Below are positions 35,587 to 45,671 of a stretch of DNA of 50,701 nucleotides, piece after piece. Every line of letters starts with the position of its first letter. Within the stretch, counting starts at the first letter, position 1. Origin of the DNA: Hallella colorans (GTDB lineage Bacteria; Bacteroidota; Bacteroidia; Bacteroidales; Bacteroidaceae); the NCBI RefSeq assembly GCF_003096815.1, contig NZ_QENY01000023.1, positions 1-50,701 on the forward strand. Reading direction: 5' to 3'. A model generated the notes under the pieces. The model did no database searches. It saw only the letters and a program-made list of their open reading frames with translations, and was not told the origin of the DNA. Made by a program: the position numbers and the translations under genes.

Positions 35587-36465
35587 ATGATAGAAGAATT
35601 TTTGAACTATCTGCGGTATGAGCAGCGACGCTCGTCACTGACGATAAAAAGTTATTCGGAGGATTTATACGCTTTTGAATTATTTTTCAAGAATTTGAAC
35701 GATCAACTCTCGTGGGAGTCGTTAGACTCGGATGTCATTCGCGATTGGATGGAGAGCATGATGGATAAGGGAAACAATGCTGCAAGTGTGAATAGACGGT
35801 TGTCTGCTTTGCGTTCCTTTTATCGTTTTGCATTTGCTCGGAAATTAGTGAGTAAAGATCCGGTACACCACGTTGCTGGCCCCAAAAAGCGCAAGCCGCT
35901 GCCACAGTTCTTGAAAGAGAGCGATATGGACAGGCTTTTGGATGACACAGAATGGGGAAACGGATATGAGGACGTGCGTGCTCGTACGGTCATCATGATG
36001 TTTTACGAGACGGGAATGCGCCTTTCGGAATTGATTGCGCTCAATGACGATGCTGTGGACATGAGCGTTGGGCAACTCAAAGTGACAGGCAAGGGTAACA
36101 AACAGCGCTTTATTCCGTTTGGGGAAGAGCTGTGTAGGACGATTGCTCATTACATTGCGGTGAGAAATAGTGAGGTAAATGCGTTAGACGAGGCATTGTT
36201 TCTGACGAAAGAAGGTCGGCGCATGAAGCCAGCTCAGGTGCGTAATGAGGTGAAAAAAAATCTTGCGAGGTTTTGCACTTTGAAGAAATTGTCCCCTCAT
36301 GTGCTTAGGCATACTTTTGCTACTTCGATGCTCAATCACGGTGCATGTATAGAGAGTATAAAACTGTTGTTGGGGCATGAAAGCGTCTCCACCACGGAGA
36401 TCTACACGCATACCACGTTCGAGCAACTTAAACGAGTATATGAAGAAGCCCATCCGCGGGCATGA
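35587..36465 (+). CDS. xerC: Tyrosine recombinase, XerC/XerD type
   Basis: 292 residues from the ATG at 35587 (the TTG at 35581 is less likely). An N-terminal SAM-like core-binding domain (about 1-85) precedes the catalytic domain, where all expected residues are present: R145 (TGMRLSE), K169, H238 and R241 (PHVLRHTFA), H264 (LLGHESV) and the nucleophile Y273 (TEIYTHT). Length and lack of extra domains match the housekeeping Xer recombinases that resolve chromosome dimers. XerC versus XerD cannot be decided from this gene alone. It lies between rpsU and hpf, as in other Bacteroidales. Confidence 0.88.
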   Translation: MIEEFLNYLRYEQRRSSLTIKSYSEDLYAFELFFKNLNDQLSWESLDSDVIRDWMESMMDKGNNAASVNRRLSALRSFYRFAFARKLVSKDPVHHVAGPKKRKPLPQFLKESDMDRLLDDTEWGNGYEDVRARTVIMMFYETGMRLSELIALNDDAVDMSVGQLKVTGKGNKQRFIPFGEELCRTIAHYIAVRNSEVNALDEALFLTKEGRRMKPAQVRNEVKKNLARFCTLKKLSPHVLRHTFATSMLNHGACIESIKLLLGHESVSTTEIYTHTTFEQLKRVYEEAHPRA

Positions 36466-36492
36466 GTTTAACCTTTAAAATAGTAGGTAACT

Positions 36493-36795
36493 ATGGAAAT
36501 TAGGATTCAGTCGATTCGCTTCGACGCTACCGAGAAGTTGCAGGCGTTCATCGAAAAGAAGGTCGCCAAGTTGGAAAAAACATTTGAAGATATTCAGAAG
36601 GTAGATGTGCAATTAAAAGTTGTGAAACCCTCGACATCATTAAATAAAGAAACAAGTATTACGGTGTCTGTCCCAGGTGGCAGTCCGCTTTTTGTGGCAA
36701 AAACTTGTGACACCTTTGAAGAGGGTGTGGATCAATGTGTAGACGCGTTGAAAGTGCAACTTGAGAAATTCAAGGAAAAGTTAAGAAGACATTGA
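36493..36795 (+). CDS. hpf: Ribosome hibernation promoting factor, short form
   Basis: 100 residues, one HPF/YfiA (RaiA) domain: start MEIRIQSIRFDATEKLQAFIEKK, then KLEKTFEDIQKVDVQLK. The long form's C-terminal dimerisation domain is absent. It binds the decoding centre of idle ribosomes in stationary phase. It is 27 bp after the recombinase gene and probably co-transcribed with it. The next promoter starts 17 bp after its stop. Confidence 0.93.
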   Translation: MEIRIQSIRFDATEKLQAFIEKKVAKLEKTFEDIQKVDVQLKVVKPSTSLNKETSITVSVPGGSPLFVAKTCDTFEEGVDQCVDALKVQLEKFKEKLRRH

Positions 36796-36812
36796 AAAAA
36801 TCATCAAAAAGT

Positions 36813-36843
36813 TTTGAAGATTAAAAAATAAACAGTATCTTTG
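36813..36843 (+). promoter_or_regulatory. Strong promoter of the tRNA-tuf operon
   Basis: TTTG at 36813-36816, a 19-base spacer, then a perfect TATCTTTG at 36836-36843. It precedes four tRNA genes and tuf, and probably also feeds secE-nusG-rpl-rpo. Confidence 0.85.
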
Positions 36844-36901
36844 CAGCCGTTTTACAACAAATCCTTTGCGAGTGTCGCGTAGACCGGCTGCTGGGATATA
36901 T

Positions 36902-36975
36902 GCCTCTTTAGCTCAGTTGGCCAGAGCACGTGATTTGTAATCTCGGGGTCGTTGGTTCGAATCCGACAAGAGGCT
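36902..36975 (+). tRNA. tRNA-Thr (anticodon TGT)
   Basis: Acceptor arms GCCTCTT (36902-36908) and AAGAGGC (36968-36974) pair fully; the discriminator is T. D-arm GCTC...GAGC and T-loop TTCGAAT are present. The anticodon loop TTTGTAA gives TGT. The anticodon stem CGTGA/TCTCG has one T-T mismatch in the middle. No CCA is encoded. Confidence 0.93.
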
Positions 36976-37015
36976 CTCCCGAAAACTTTTGGATAGGACT
37001 GTAGGGAAATATTGC

Positions 37016-37098
37016 GGGTGGTTACCAGAGTGGCCAAATGGGGCAGACTGTAAATCTGCTGGCTCTTGCCTACGGTGGTTCGAATCCATCACCACCCA
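37016..37098 (+). tRNA. tRNA-Tyr (anticodon GTA)
   Basis: Acceptor arms GGGTGGT and ACCACCC pair. Anticodon stem GCAGA/TCTGC with loop CTGTAAA gives GTA. The long variable arm (class II, as in bacterial tRNA-Tyr) explains the 83-nt length. Confidence 0.95.
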
Positions 37099-37120
37099 CT
37101 TCTTCGATCAGGAGATAAAC

Positions 37121-37193
37121 GCGGAAATAGCTCAGTTGATAGAGCACTAGCCTTCCAAGCTGGGGGTCGCGGGTTTGAGCCCCGTTTTCCGCT
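37121..37193 (+). tRNA. tRNA-Gly (anticodon TCC)
   Basis: Acceptor arms GCGGAAA and TTTCCGC pair; the anticodon loop CTTCCAA on stem CTAGC/GCTGG gives TCC. D-arm and T-arm (GGGTTTGAGCCCC) are normal. Confidence 0.94.
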
Positions 37194-37206
37194 CATGGAT
37201 TTCTTC

Positions 37207-37278
<72 letters not shown>

Positions 37279-37345
37279 CGAGACAGTGACCTGAGTAGAA
37301 GAATGTATAGATAGATTTAATTTATTATAATAAAAAAGTAAAGCT

Positions 37346-38551
37346 ATGGCTAAAGAGACGTACGTGCGCACGAAACCGCATGTTAACATTGGTACAATTG
37401 GTCACGTAGACCACGGTAAAACTACTCTGACCGCAGCAATTTCTAAGACTTTGCATGAGCGTTTGGGTACGGGTGAGGATGTTAAATCTTTCGATCAGAT
37501 TGACAATGCTCCCGAGGAGAAAGAGCGTGGTATTACCATCAACTCTTCTCACATTGAGTATGAAACAGAAAAGCGTCACTACGCACACGTAGACTGCCCG
37601 GGCCACGCTGACTATGTGAAGAACATGGTTACTGGTGCCGCTCAGATGGATGGTGCTATTCTTGTATGCGCTGCTACGGATGGTCCTATGCCTCAGACAC
37701 GTGAGCACGTGTTGCTCGCTCGTCAGGTGAATGTGCCCCGATTGGTTGTTTTCTTGAACAAATGTGATGACCCTGAAGTTGACGAGGAAATGATAGACCT
37801 CGTTAAGATGGATGTTCAGGATCTTTTGACTTCTTATGGTTATGAGGAAGATACTCCTATCATTTGTGGCTCAGCTCTTGGTGCACTGAATGGTGTTGAG
37901 AAATGGCAAAATTCTATTATGGAATTGATGGATGCTGTGGACACCTGGATTGAGGAACCTGAGCGCATGGTGGACAAACCTTTCCTGATGCCAGTTGAGG
38001 ACGTTTTCTCTATCACTGGTCGTGGTACTGTTGCAACAGGTCGTATCGAAACAGGTCGTTGCAAGATAGGTGACGAGGTTCAGCTGCTCGGTTTGGGCGA
38101 GGACAAGAAATCTACGATTACTGGTGTTGAGATGTTCCGCAAGATTCTTGAGGAAGGTGAAGCTGGTGATAATGTAGGTCTGTTACTTCGTGGTATTGAG
38201 AAAAACGAGGTTAAACGTGGTATGGTGGTTGTGCACCCGGGTGCCATCACTCCTCACGATCACTTCAAGGCTTCGGTTTATGTGCTGAAGAAAGAAGAGG
38301 GTGGACGTCACACCCCATTTGGTAACAAATATCGTCCTCAGTTCTATCTTCGTACAATGGACTGTACTGGTGAAATTACTCTTCCAGAAGGCGTAGACAT
38401 GGTAATGCCTGGTGACAACGTTGAGATCGAGGTAACTTTGATATATCGTGTTGCATTGAATGAAGGTCTCCGTTTCGCTATCCGTGAAGGTGGCCGCACA
38501 GTAGGCTCTGGCCAGATTACAGAGATACTTCCCGATGTAAAAGAAGCATAA
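37346..38551 (+). CDS. tuf: Translation elongation factor Tu
   Basis: 401 residues. The GTPase domain has G1 GHVDHGKT (19-26), the effector segment with RGITI, DCPGH, and NKCD; domains II and III follow, with [11 protein letters not shown] and the closing [11 protein letters not shown]. It delivers aminoacyl-tRNA to the ribosome. Codon use is strongly biased (CGT, GGT), as for a very highly expressed gene. It follows four tRNA genes and stands before tRNA-Trp and secE. Confidence 0.98.
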   Translation: MAKETYVRTKPHVNIGTIGHVDHGKTTLTAAISKTLHERLGTGEDVKSFDQIDNAPEEKERGITINSSHIEYETEKRHYAHVDCPGHADYVKNMVTGAAQMDGAILVCAATDGPMPQTREHVLLARQVNVPRLVVFLNKCDDPEVDEEMIDLVKMDVQDLLTSYGYEEDTPIICGSALGALNGVEKWQNSIMELMDAVDTWIEEPERMVDKPFLMPVEDVFSITGRGTVATGRIETGRCKIGDEVQLLGLGEDKKSTITGVEMFRKILEEGEAGDNVGLLLRGIEKNEVKRGMVVVHPGAITPHDHFKASVYVLKKEEGGRHTPFGNKYRPQFYLRTMDCTGEITLPEGVDMVMPGDNVEIEVTLIYRVALNEGLRFAIREGGRTVGSGQITEILPDVKEA

Positions 38552-38578
38552 ATTGCTATTCTTTTCATAGATAATATA

Positions 38579-38612
38579 AAAGTCTCCGCAACTGCGGTTA
38601 CGGAGACTTTTT
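38579..38612 (+). terminator. Terminator-like hairpin between tuf and tRNA-Trp
   Basis: A perfect 10-bp stem (38579-38588 with 38601-38610) is followed by TTTTT. The inner part can instead fold as CCGC-AACT-GCGG (38586-38597), which would compete with the main stem. tRNA-Trp begins only 4-5 bases later, so full termination would cut off secE-nusG; partial termination is more likely. Confidence 0.75.
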
Positions 38613-38615
38613 CTT

Positions 38616-38688
38616 ACGGGTTTAGCTCAGTTGGTAGAGCACTGGTCTCCAAAACCAGGTGTCGAGAGTTCGAGTCTTTCAACCCGTG
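38616..38688 (+). tRNA. tRNA-Trp (anticodon CCA)
   Basis: Acceptor arms ACGGGTT and AACCCGT pair, discriminator G. Anticodon stem CTGGT/ACCAG with loop CTCCAAA gives CCA. Position between tuf and secE is the common bacterial one. Confidence 0.96.
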
Positions 38689-38704
38689 CAAATAAAAAGA
38701 TAAT

Positions 38705-38908
38705 ATGTTTAAAAAAATAGTAAAGAAAATAGTAGACTATTGCAAGGCATGTTACGATGAGCTTGCGCATAAAACTACTTGGCCAACACGTGCTGAACTT
38801 ACCCATAGTGCAGTGATTGTATTATCTGCTTCCCTTGTCATTGCTATTGTGGTGTTCGCAATGGATCTCGTGTTTAAGAACCTAATGGGTGTAATTTATC
38901 CAGGTTAA
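38705..38908 (+). CDS. secE: Preprotein translocase subunit SecE
   Basis: 67 residues with one C-terminal membrane helix (about 37-58) preceded by the conserved amphipathic segment DELAHKTTWPTRAEL. This is the short single-helix form. It clamps SecY in the Sec channel. It is 12 bp before nusG. Confidence 0.95.
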   Translation: MFKKIVKKIVDYCKACYDELAHKTTWPTRAELTHSAVIVLSASLVIAIVVFAMDLVFKNLMGVIYPG

Positions 38909-38920
38909 TCAATTAAGAAG

Positions 38921-39469
38921 ATGGCTGTAACAGGAAAAAATTGGTATGTATTGCGTGTTGTTAGTGGAAAAGAGGCTAAATTGAAAGATTATATTGAGGC
39001 CGAAATGAAACACAACAAGCTACTTGCTGATAATGTTTTTCAGGTGTTAATTCCTATGGAGAAACATGCTACTGTGCGTAACGGCAAACGTGTGGAGAGA
39101 GAGAAGACCTCTCTTCCTGGTTATATCTTCGTAGAAGCTGTGCTAATAGGTGATGTGGCTGCTACATTGCGGTTTATGCCTAATTGCTTAGGCTTTATTG
39201 GTGGTTTGGATAATCCTAATCCGGTTCCTCAATCGCAAATCAATCGAATGATTGGTGCCGCTGAAGAGACAGACATTGATAACGAGGTATCGATTCCTTA
39301 TGTTCTCGATGAGACGGTAAAGGTGACAGACGGTCCATTTTCAGGTTTTGAGGGAGTGATCGAGGAGATCAATTCTGAAAAACATAAATTGAAGGTGATG
39401 GTAAAGATCTTTGGACGTAAAACTCCATTAGAGCTTGGTTTTATGCAAGTTGAAAAGGTTGCGGAATAG
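38921..39469 (+). CDS. nusG: Transcription termination/antitermination protein NusG
   Basis: 182 residues. An N-terminal NGN domain starts at WYVLRVVSGKEAKLKDYIE and includes SLPGYIFVE. The C-terminal KOW domain holds VKVTDGPFSGFEGVIEEIN. It binds RNA polymerase and couples it to Rho or the ribosome. It sits in the classical secE-nusG-rplK order. Confidence 0.97.
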   Translation: MAVTGKNWYVLRVVSGKEAKLKDYIEAEMKHNKLLADNVFQVLIPMEKHATVRNGKRVEREKTSLPGYIFVEAVLIGDVAATLRFMPNCLGFIGGLDNPNPVPQSQINRMIGAAEETDIDNEVSIPYVLDETVKVTDGPFSGFEGVIEEINSEKHKLKVMVKIFGRKTPLELGFMQVEKVAE

Positions 39470-39523
39470 TTGTTACGGACTAAACTGCGACTTTATATAT
39501 TTCAATTTTTTAATTAGAAAGAA

Positions 39524-39964
39524 ATGGCTAAAGAAGTTGCTGGATTAATCAAATTACAGATTAAAGGTGGCGCTGCTAATCCTTCCCCTCCCGTAGGACC
39601 TGCTTTAGGTTCTAAAGGTATTAATATCATGGGATTTTGTAAGGAGTTCAACGCCCGCACCCAGGATAAAGCTGGCAAGATATTACCAGTTGTTATCACA
39701 TACTATACTGACAAGTCATTCAGTTTTGTGATCAAAACTCCTCCCGCTGCTGTTCAGCTCAGAGAAGTTGCGAAAGTAAAATCTGGATCAAGCCAGCCAA
39801 ATCGTAAAAAAGTCGCTTCTGTTACTTGGGATCAGGTGAGAGCTATTGCCCAAGACAAGATGACAGATCTGAACTGCTTCACGATACAGAGTGCTATGAG
39901 ACTCGTTGCTGGTACTGCACGTAGTATGGGTATAACTGTAAAAGGGGACTTCCCTGAAGAATAA
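39524..39964 (+). CDS. rplK: 50S ribosomal protein uL11
   Basis: 146 residues: N-terminal domain with [20 protein letters not shown] and C-terminal RNA-binding domain with GTARSMGI. It forms the stalk base at the GTPase centre. 54 bp after nusG, 25 bp before rplA. Confidence 0.97.
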   Translation: MAKEVAGLIKLQIKGGAANPSPPVGPALGSKGINIMGFCKEFNARTQDKAGKILPVVITYYTDKSFSFVIKTPPAAVQLREVAKVKSGSSQPNRKKVASVTWDQVRAIAQDKMTDLNCFTIQSAMRLVAGTARSMGITVKGDFPEE

Positions 39965-39989
39965 TTGAACTTCAATTAAATTAAGTAAA

Positions 39990-40682
39990 ATGAGTAAACT
40001 GACAAAAAATCAGAAATCAGTAGCTGATAAGGTTGAAGTGGGGAAGGCATACACATTGAAAGAGGCTTCAGAGTTGGTCAAAGTCGTTACGACTACCAAG
40101 TTTGACGCATCTATTGATATGGATGTTCGTTTGGGAGTAGATCCTCGTAAAGCAAACCAAATGGTTCGCGGCGTGGTGACGCTTCCTAATGGAACTGGAA
40201 AAACGGTTCGCGTTCTCTGTTTGTGCACACCTGATCAGGAAGAGGCTGCTAAGGCGGCTGGTGCTGATTATGTTGGTCTCGATGAATATATCGACAAGAT
40301 CAAGGGTGGATGGCTTGATATCGATGTCATTATTACGATGCCTTCTTGTATGGGTAAAATAGGTCCGTTGGGTCGTTTTCTCGGTCCTCGTGGCTTGATG
40401 CCTAACCCTAAGAGTGGAACAGTAACCATGGACGTTGCAAAAGCTGTCGCCGAAGTTAAGCAAGGTAAGATAGATTTCAAAGTTGATAAGGCTGGTATTA
40501 TCCATTCATCTATTGGCAAGAGTTCAATGACTGCTGAACAGATTTATGGTAATGCAAAAGAGTTTATCAATACGATAGTGCGTTTGAAACCTGCTGCCAC
40601 AAAGGGTACGTATCTGAAGAGTATCTATATTTCGAGTACTATGAGCCAAGGGATCAAGATAGATCCTAAATCAGTTGAATAA
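39990..40682 (+). CDS. rplA: 50S ribosomal protein uL1
   Basis: 230 residues with the L1 signature region [17 protein letters not shown] and the opening [19 protein letters not shown]. It forms the L1 stalk near the E site and in other bacteria represses its own operon; I did not identify the mRNA site here. 18 bp before rplJ. Confidence 0.97.
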   Translation: MSKLTKNQKSVADKVEVGKAYTLKEASELVKVVTTTKFDASIDMDVRLGVDPRKANQMVRGVVTLPNGTGKTVRVLCLCTPDQEEAAKAAGADYVGLDEYIDKIKGGWLDIDVIITMPSCMGKIGPLGRFLGPRGLMPNPKSGTVTMDVAKAVAEVKQGKIDFKVDKAGIIHSSIGKSSMTAEQIYGNAKEFINTIVRLKPAATKGTYLKSIYISSTMSQGIKIDPKSVE

Positions 40683-40700
40683 CTCTAAAAGTATGGTAAG

Positions 40701-41225
40701 ATGAAGAAAGAAATAAAAGATACTATTATTGTTAAACTTGGCGAGAAGTTGAAGGAATATCCTCATTTCTACTTGGTAGATGTTACTGGGTTGGATGCTG
40801 AGGCTACAAGCTCTCTTCGTCGCAAGTGTTTTGAGAAGAAGATTAAGATGGTTGTTGTGAAGAATAATCTTCTTCACAAGGCTTTCGAGGCTTCTGAGAT
40901 CGATTTTTCTGAACTTTATGGAGTGCTTAAAGGTACAACCGCAGTGATGTTTTGTGAAACTGCCAATGTTCCTGCAAAACTCTTGAAAGACAAAAAAATC
41001 GTAAAAGATGGAATTCCTGCTTTTAAGGCTGCTTATGCTGAGGAAGGTTTCTATGTTGGAACCGACAAGGTTGATGAGTTGTCTGCATTGAAGAGTAAAA
41101 ATGAAGTTATCGCAGATATTGTGGCATTGTTACAATCACCTGCAAAGAATGTTATTTCTGCTCTTCAGTCAGGAAGTAATACAATACATGGCGTGCTGAA
41201 GACTTTAGGCGAACGTCCAGAGTAA
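40701..41225 (+). CDS. rplJ: 50S ribosomal protein uL10
   Basis: 174 residues; the start MKKEIKDTIIVKLGEKL and the segment VVVKNNLLHKAFE match L10. It anchors L7/L12 dimers to the stalk. The gap to rplA is only 18 bp, so no separate L10 leader is present. Followed by rplL after 54 bp. Confidence 0.96.
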   Translation: MKKEIKDTIIVKLGEKLKEYPHFYLVDVTGLDAEATSSLRRKCFEKKIKMVVVKNNLLHKAFEASEIDFSELYGVLKGTTAVMFCETANVPAKLLKDKKIVKDGIPAFKAAYAEEGFYVGTDKVDELSALKSKNEVIADIVALLQSPAKNVISALQSGSNTIHGVLKTLGERPE

Positions 41226-41279
41226 AGAATATAAAGTCGAAAACATAATTTTAACGAAAATAATAAAATTTAGAATAAA

Positions 41280-41660
41280 ATGGCAGATGTTAAAGCTATC
41301 GCAGAAGAGTTAGTAAACCTTACTGTTAAGGAAGTTAATGAGTTGGCTACAGTCCTGAAGGACGAGTATGGTATTGAGCCTGCTGCTGCAGCGGTTGCTG
41401 TTGCCGCTAACGCTGGTGGTGCTGCCGCTGGTGAGGCTGCTGAGGAGAAAACTTCATTTGATGTGGTTTTGACCGATATTGGCTCTACAAAACTTCAGGT
41501 TGTTAAGGCCGTTAAGGAAGCTTGTGGTCTTGGTCTGAAGGATGCTAAGGACCTTGTAGAAAGCGCACCCGCTACCATCAAGGAGGGCTTGTCTAAGGAA
41601 GAGGCTGAGAGCTTGAAGAAAGCTATCGAAGAAGCTGGTGCTAAGGTTGATTTGAAGTAA
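41280..41660 (+). CDS. rplL: 50S ribosomal protein bL12 (L7/L12)
   Basis: 126 residues: N-terminal dimerisation domain, an Ala/Gly-rich hinge (about 37-54), and the C-terminal factor-binding domain with [20 protein letters not shown]. It recruits translation GTPases. A terminator-like hairpin separates it from rpoB. Confidence 0.97.
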   Translation: MADVKAIAEELVNLTVKEVNELATVLKDEYGIEPAAAAVAVAANAGGAAAGEAAEEKTSFDVVLTDIGSTKLQVVKAVKEACGLGLKDAKDLVESAPATIKEGLSKEEAESLKKAIEEAGAKVDLK

Positions 41661-41732
41661 TTAACTTTCAATCGACTAATACTTAGCTTATTTAAAACGA
41701 GCTACAGTATTATCAGCAATCGTACTAAATAT

Positions 41733-41770
41733 GGTTAGGATTTGCCCAGTCGGTAAGTCCTAACCTTTTT
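41733..41770 (+). terminator. Attenuator-like hairpin between rplL and rpoB
   Basis: An 11-bp stem with one G-T pair (41733-41743 with 41755-41765), an 11-nt loop, and TTTTT (41766-41770). The position matches the partial terminator known between rplL and rpoB in Escherichia coli, which sets ribosomal protein output above polymerase output. No new consensus promoter is seen before rpoB. Confidence 0.8.
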
Positions 41771-41837
41771 GTGTCTCACTCGACATTTTCTCTTTAAATC
41801 CAAAAGGATTAATAGGTATTATAACTAATTTTTATTT

Positions 41838-44800
41838 ATGTCAAACGTTATTAATAATCGAGAAAATTTTGTCAGCGTTCATAATCCGTATCCGTATCCG
41901 GATTTTCTCGACATCCAGTTGAAGTCGTTTCGGGACTTCTTGCAATTAGATACACCGCCAGAAGAACGCAAGAATGACGGTTTATATAAAGTGTTTGCAG
42001 AGAATTTTCCAATTACTGACACGCGCAATAATTTTGTTCTTGAATTTTTAGACTACTATATTGACCCGCCTCGTTACTCTACAGGTGAGTGCTTGGAACG
42101 TGGGCTAACATATAGTGTGCCTTTGAAAGCTAAGATGAAGCTTTATTGTACAGATCCTGACCATGAGGATTTCGGTACTTTTATTCAAGATGTTTTTCTC
42201 GGTACAATTCCTTACATGACAGACAACGGCACCTTTATTATTAATGGTGCTGAACGTGTCGTGGTTTCTCAGCTACACCGTTCGCCAGGTGTTTTCTTCG
42301 GTCAAGGAGTTCATGCCAACGGCACTGTATTGTATAGTGCGCGTATCATTCCTTTTAAGGGCTCTTGGATTGAGTTTGCGACCGATATTAATAACGTTAT
42401 GTATGCGTACATCGACCGCAAGAAAAAACTTCCTGTCACTACCTTACTTCGTGCTATTGGTTATGAGAGCGATAAGGATATTTTGCAGATATTTGACCTA
42501 GCTGAAGAGATTAAGGTTCTCAAACGCAATCGTAAGGAGCTTATTGGTCGTCAGTTAGCTGCTCGTGTCTTAAAGAGCTGGAATGAGGATTTTGTAGATG
42601 AGGATACGGGCGAGGTTGTTACTGTGGAGCGCAACGAGGTGATATTGGAGCGTGAGACAGAAATTACTGCTGACAATTTCGACGAAATACTTGAAAGTGG
42701 TGTTTCCACAGTACTCGTTCACAAGAATGCTGAGGTTGCCAGTAAGTTTGACATTATATTTGAGACACTTAAGAAAGATACGAGCAATTCTGGTAGAGAG
42801 GCCGTAAATTATATTTACCGACAACTAAGAAATGCTGACCCTGCTGACGACGCCAGCGCTCGCGAGGTGTTTCAAAATCTATTTTTCTCTGACAAGAGAT
42901 ATGATTTAGGCGAGGTTGGACGGTATCGCATTAACAAGAAACTTGGCGAGGACATTAGTATGGAAACTCGTGTGCTTACCAAGGAGGATATTATCGAGAT
43001 TATCAAATATCTGATAAAACTTATCCACTCTAACGCCGTGGTTGATGACATAGACCACTTGTCTAATCGTCGTGTACGTACGGTAGGTGAGCAGTTGGCA
43101 AATCAGTTTTCTATTGGCTTGGCTCGTATGAGCAGGACGATCCGTGAGCGCATGAACGTTCGTGACAATGAGGTATTTACGCCTACGGATTTGATAAATG
43201 CCAAAACTATTTCCAGTGTTATCAATTCTTTCTTTGGCACTAATCCATTGAGCCAGTTCATGGACCAGACAAACCCTCTTGCTGAGGTTACGCACAAACG
43301 CCGCCTTTCCGCTCTTGGTCCTGGTGGTCTTTCGCGTGAGCGCGCCGGCTTTGAGGTGCGTGACGTTCATTATACTCACTACGGTCGTCTTTGTCCTATT
43401 GAGTCGCCAGAAGGTCCGAACATCGGCTTGATATCCTCACTCTGCGTTTATGCTACAATTAATGAGCTTGGTTTTATAGAAACACCATATCGCAAGGTTG
43501 AGAATAAAAAGGTGGATATGAACAATGACGATGTCACCTATATGACCGCAGAAGAAGAGGAGGGACAATATGTTGCTCAAGGTAATGCCCCGTTGAATAC
43601 AGACGGAACGTTCATCCGTGATTTTGTTCATTGTCGTTATGCCGCGGATTTCCCAGTTGTGAATCCAGAGGAAGTTACTTTAATGGACGTTTCGCCCCAG
43701 CAGATAGCGTCAGTAAGCGCGGCTCTGATACCTTTCCTTGAACATGATGATGGTCACCGTGCGCTGATGGGATGTAATATGATGCGCCAAGCGGTTCCTT
43801 TGCTTCACAATGACGCGCCAATAGTTGGTACCGGTCTTGAAAAACAGGTATGTGAAGACAGTCGTACAATGATAATGGCCGAAGGTGACGGTGTTGTAGA
43901 ATATGTAGACGCCACGACGATTAGAATACTCTATGATCGCACGGAGGAGGATGAGTTTGTAAGTTTTGAGCCTGCTATTAAAGAATATAGCATTCCTAAA
44001 TTCCGCAGAACCAACCAAAATATGACAATAGACCTTCGTCCTATATGCACGAAAGGTCAGCGTGTCCAGAAAGGTGACATTCTCACCGAAGGCTATGCCA
44101 CGGAGAATGGAGAATTAGCTTTGGGTCGGAACCTTTTGGTTGCTTACATGCCATGGAAAGGTTACAACTATGAAGACGCGGTTGTTATTTCTGAACGTAT
44201 GGTGCGCGAGGATGTGCTCACTTCGGTTCATGTAGATGAATATTCTTTAGACGTGCGTGAGACCAAACGTGGCGTTGAGGTGCTTACGAATGATATACCT
44301 AATGTCAGTGAGGAAGCCACTAAGGACTTGGACGAGAATGGCGTTGTTCGTATAGGCAGTCGCATAGAGCCAGGCGATATTATGATTGGTAAAATTTCGC
44401 CTAAGGGTGAAAGCGATCCATCGCCAGAAGAGAAGCTGTTGCGGGCCATTTTTGGAGATAAGGCCGGAGACGTGAAAGACTCCTCGCTCAAGGCCAACCC
44501 ATCTTTGAGTGGAGTTGTAATTGACAAGAAGTTGTTCTCTCGCGCGGAGAAAACACGTGAGTCTAAGAAGAAAGACAAACTGTTGCTTCAAAAAATAGAC
44601 GAAGAGTATGAGGCAAAAGGCGAAGAGTTGAAGAATATGCTTGTTGACAAGTTGATGACCCTGACGGAGAATAAGACATCACAAGGCGTTAAAGATTACA
44701 CCGATGCCGAAATCATCACCAAGGGCAGCAAATTTACCATTGCGTCACTGAAAAACCTCGAATATGATGGAGTACAGAGTAATGGATGGACGGACGATGA

Positions 44801-45647
44801 GCATACTAATAGCCTTATTCGAAGACTTATAGTGAACTATATCCATAAGTACAAGCAGCTCGCCGCAGAGCAAAACCGTCGTAAATTTGCGATTACTATT
44901 GGCGACGAGCTTCCTTCGGGCGTGCTCAAAATGGCCAAGGTTTACATTGCCAAGAAGCGTAAGATCCAAGTTGGTGATAAATTGGCTGGTCGTCATGGTA
45001 ACAAGGGTATTGTCTCTAAGATCGTGCGCATGGAAGACATGCCTTTCCTCGAGGACGGACGGCCTGTAGACTTGGTTCTTAATCCTATGGGCGTTCCCTC
45101 ACGTATGAACCTTGGTCAAATATTCGAGGCAATCTTGGGAGCTGCTGGAAAGAAGTTAGGCAAGAAGTTCGCTACTCCCATTTTCGATGGCGCCAAGCTT
45201 GATGACCTTAGGGAATGGACAGAGAAGGCTGGTCTGCCTAATCTGTGCTCTACCTATATATATGATGGAGAGACTGGTGAACGTTTCGACCAACCTGCTA
45301 CTGTAGGTATCACTTACTTCTTGAAATTGGGACACATGGTAGAGGATAAAATGCACGCACGTTCCATAGGTCCGTACTCACTTATCACCCAACAGCCGCT
45401 TGGTGGTAAGGCTCAATTTGGTGGACAGCGATTTGGAGAGATGGAGGTTTGGGCCCTCGAGGGATTTGGGGCCAGCCATGTGCTTCAAGAGATGCTTACC
45501 ATTAAGAGCGACGATGTCACAGGACGTTCTAAATCTTACGAGGCAATTGTCAAAGGTGACCCAATGCCAACTCCTGGTATCCCAGAGTCTTTGAACGTGC
45601 TCTTGCATGAGCTACGGGGTCTTGGCTTAAGCGTTAAGATGGATTAA
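41838..45647 (+). CDS. rpoB: RNA polymerase beta subunit
   Basis: 1269 residues, the usual length in Bacteroidales. Recognisable landmarks: the rifampicin region with [20 protein letters not shown] and [13 protein letters not shown], the [17 protein letters not shown] segment, and the C-terminal [24 protein letters not shown]. Rifampicin-site residues look wild type (DQTNPL, HKRRLSA). It forms the catalytic core with beta'. 24 bp before rpoC. Confidence 0.98.
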   Translation: MSNVINNRENFVSVHNPYPYPDFLDIQLKSFRDFLQLDTPPEERKNDGLYKVFAENFPITDTRNNFVLEFLDYYIDPPRYSTGECLERGLTYSVPLKAKMKLYCTDPDHEDFGTFIQDVFLGTIPYMTDNGTFIINGAERVVVSQLHRSPGVFFGQGVHANGTVLYSARIIPFKGSWIEFATDINNVMYAYIDRKKKLPVTTLLRAIGYESDKDILQIFDLAEEIKVLKRNRKELIGRQLAARVLKSWNEDFVDEDTGEVVTVERNEVILERETEITADNFDEILESGVSTVLVHKNAEVASKFDIIFETLKKDTSNSGREAVNYIYRQLRNADPADDASAREVFQNLFFSDKRYDLGEVGRYRINKKLGEDISMETRVLTKEDIIEIIKYLIKLIHSNAVVDDIDHLSNRRVRTVGEQLANQFSIGLARMSRTIRERMNVRDNEVFTPTDLINAKTISSVINSFFGTNPLSQFMDQTNPLAEVTHKRRLSALGPGGLSRERAGFEVRDVHYTHYGRLCPIESPEGPNIGLISSLCVYATINELGFIETPYRKVENKKVDMNNDDVTYMTAEEEEGQYVAQGNAPLNTDGTFIRDFVHCRYAADFPVVNPEEVTLMDVSPQQIASVSAALIPFLEHDDGHRALMGCNMMRQAVPLLHNDAPIVGTGLEKQVCEDSRTMIMAEGDGVVEYVDATTIRILYDRTEEDEFVSFEPAIKEYSIPKFRRTNQNMTIDLRPICTKGQRVQKGDILTEGYATENGELALGRNLLVAYMPWKGYNYEDAVVISERMVREDVLTSVHVDEYSLDVRETKRGVEVLTNDIPNVSEEATKDLDENGVVRIGSRIEPGDIMIGKISPKGESDPSPEEKLLRAIFGDKAGDVKDSSLKANPSLSGVVIDKKLFSRAEKTRESKKKDKLLLQKIDEEYEAKGEELKNMLVDKLMTLTENKTSQGVKDYTDAEIITKGSKFTIASLKNLEYDGVQSNGWTDDEHTNSLIRRLIVNYIHKYKQLAAEQNRRKFAITIGDELPSGVLKMAKVYIAKKRKIQVGDKLAGRHGNKGIVSKIVRMEDMPFLEDGRPVDLVLNPMGVPSRMNLGQIFEAILGAAGKKLGKKFATPIFDGAKLDDLREWTEKAGLPNLCSTYIYDGETGERFDQPATVGITYFLKLGHMVEDKMHARSIGPYSLITQQPLGGKAQFGGQRFGEMEVWALEGFGASHVLQEMLTIKSDDVTGRSKSYEAIVKGDPMPTPGIPESLNVLLHELRGLGLSVKMD

Positions 45648-45671
45648 TAAGAATACTGAAAAGTTAGAAAT

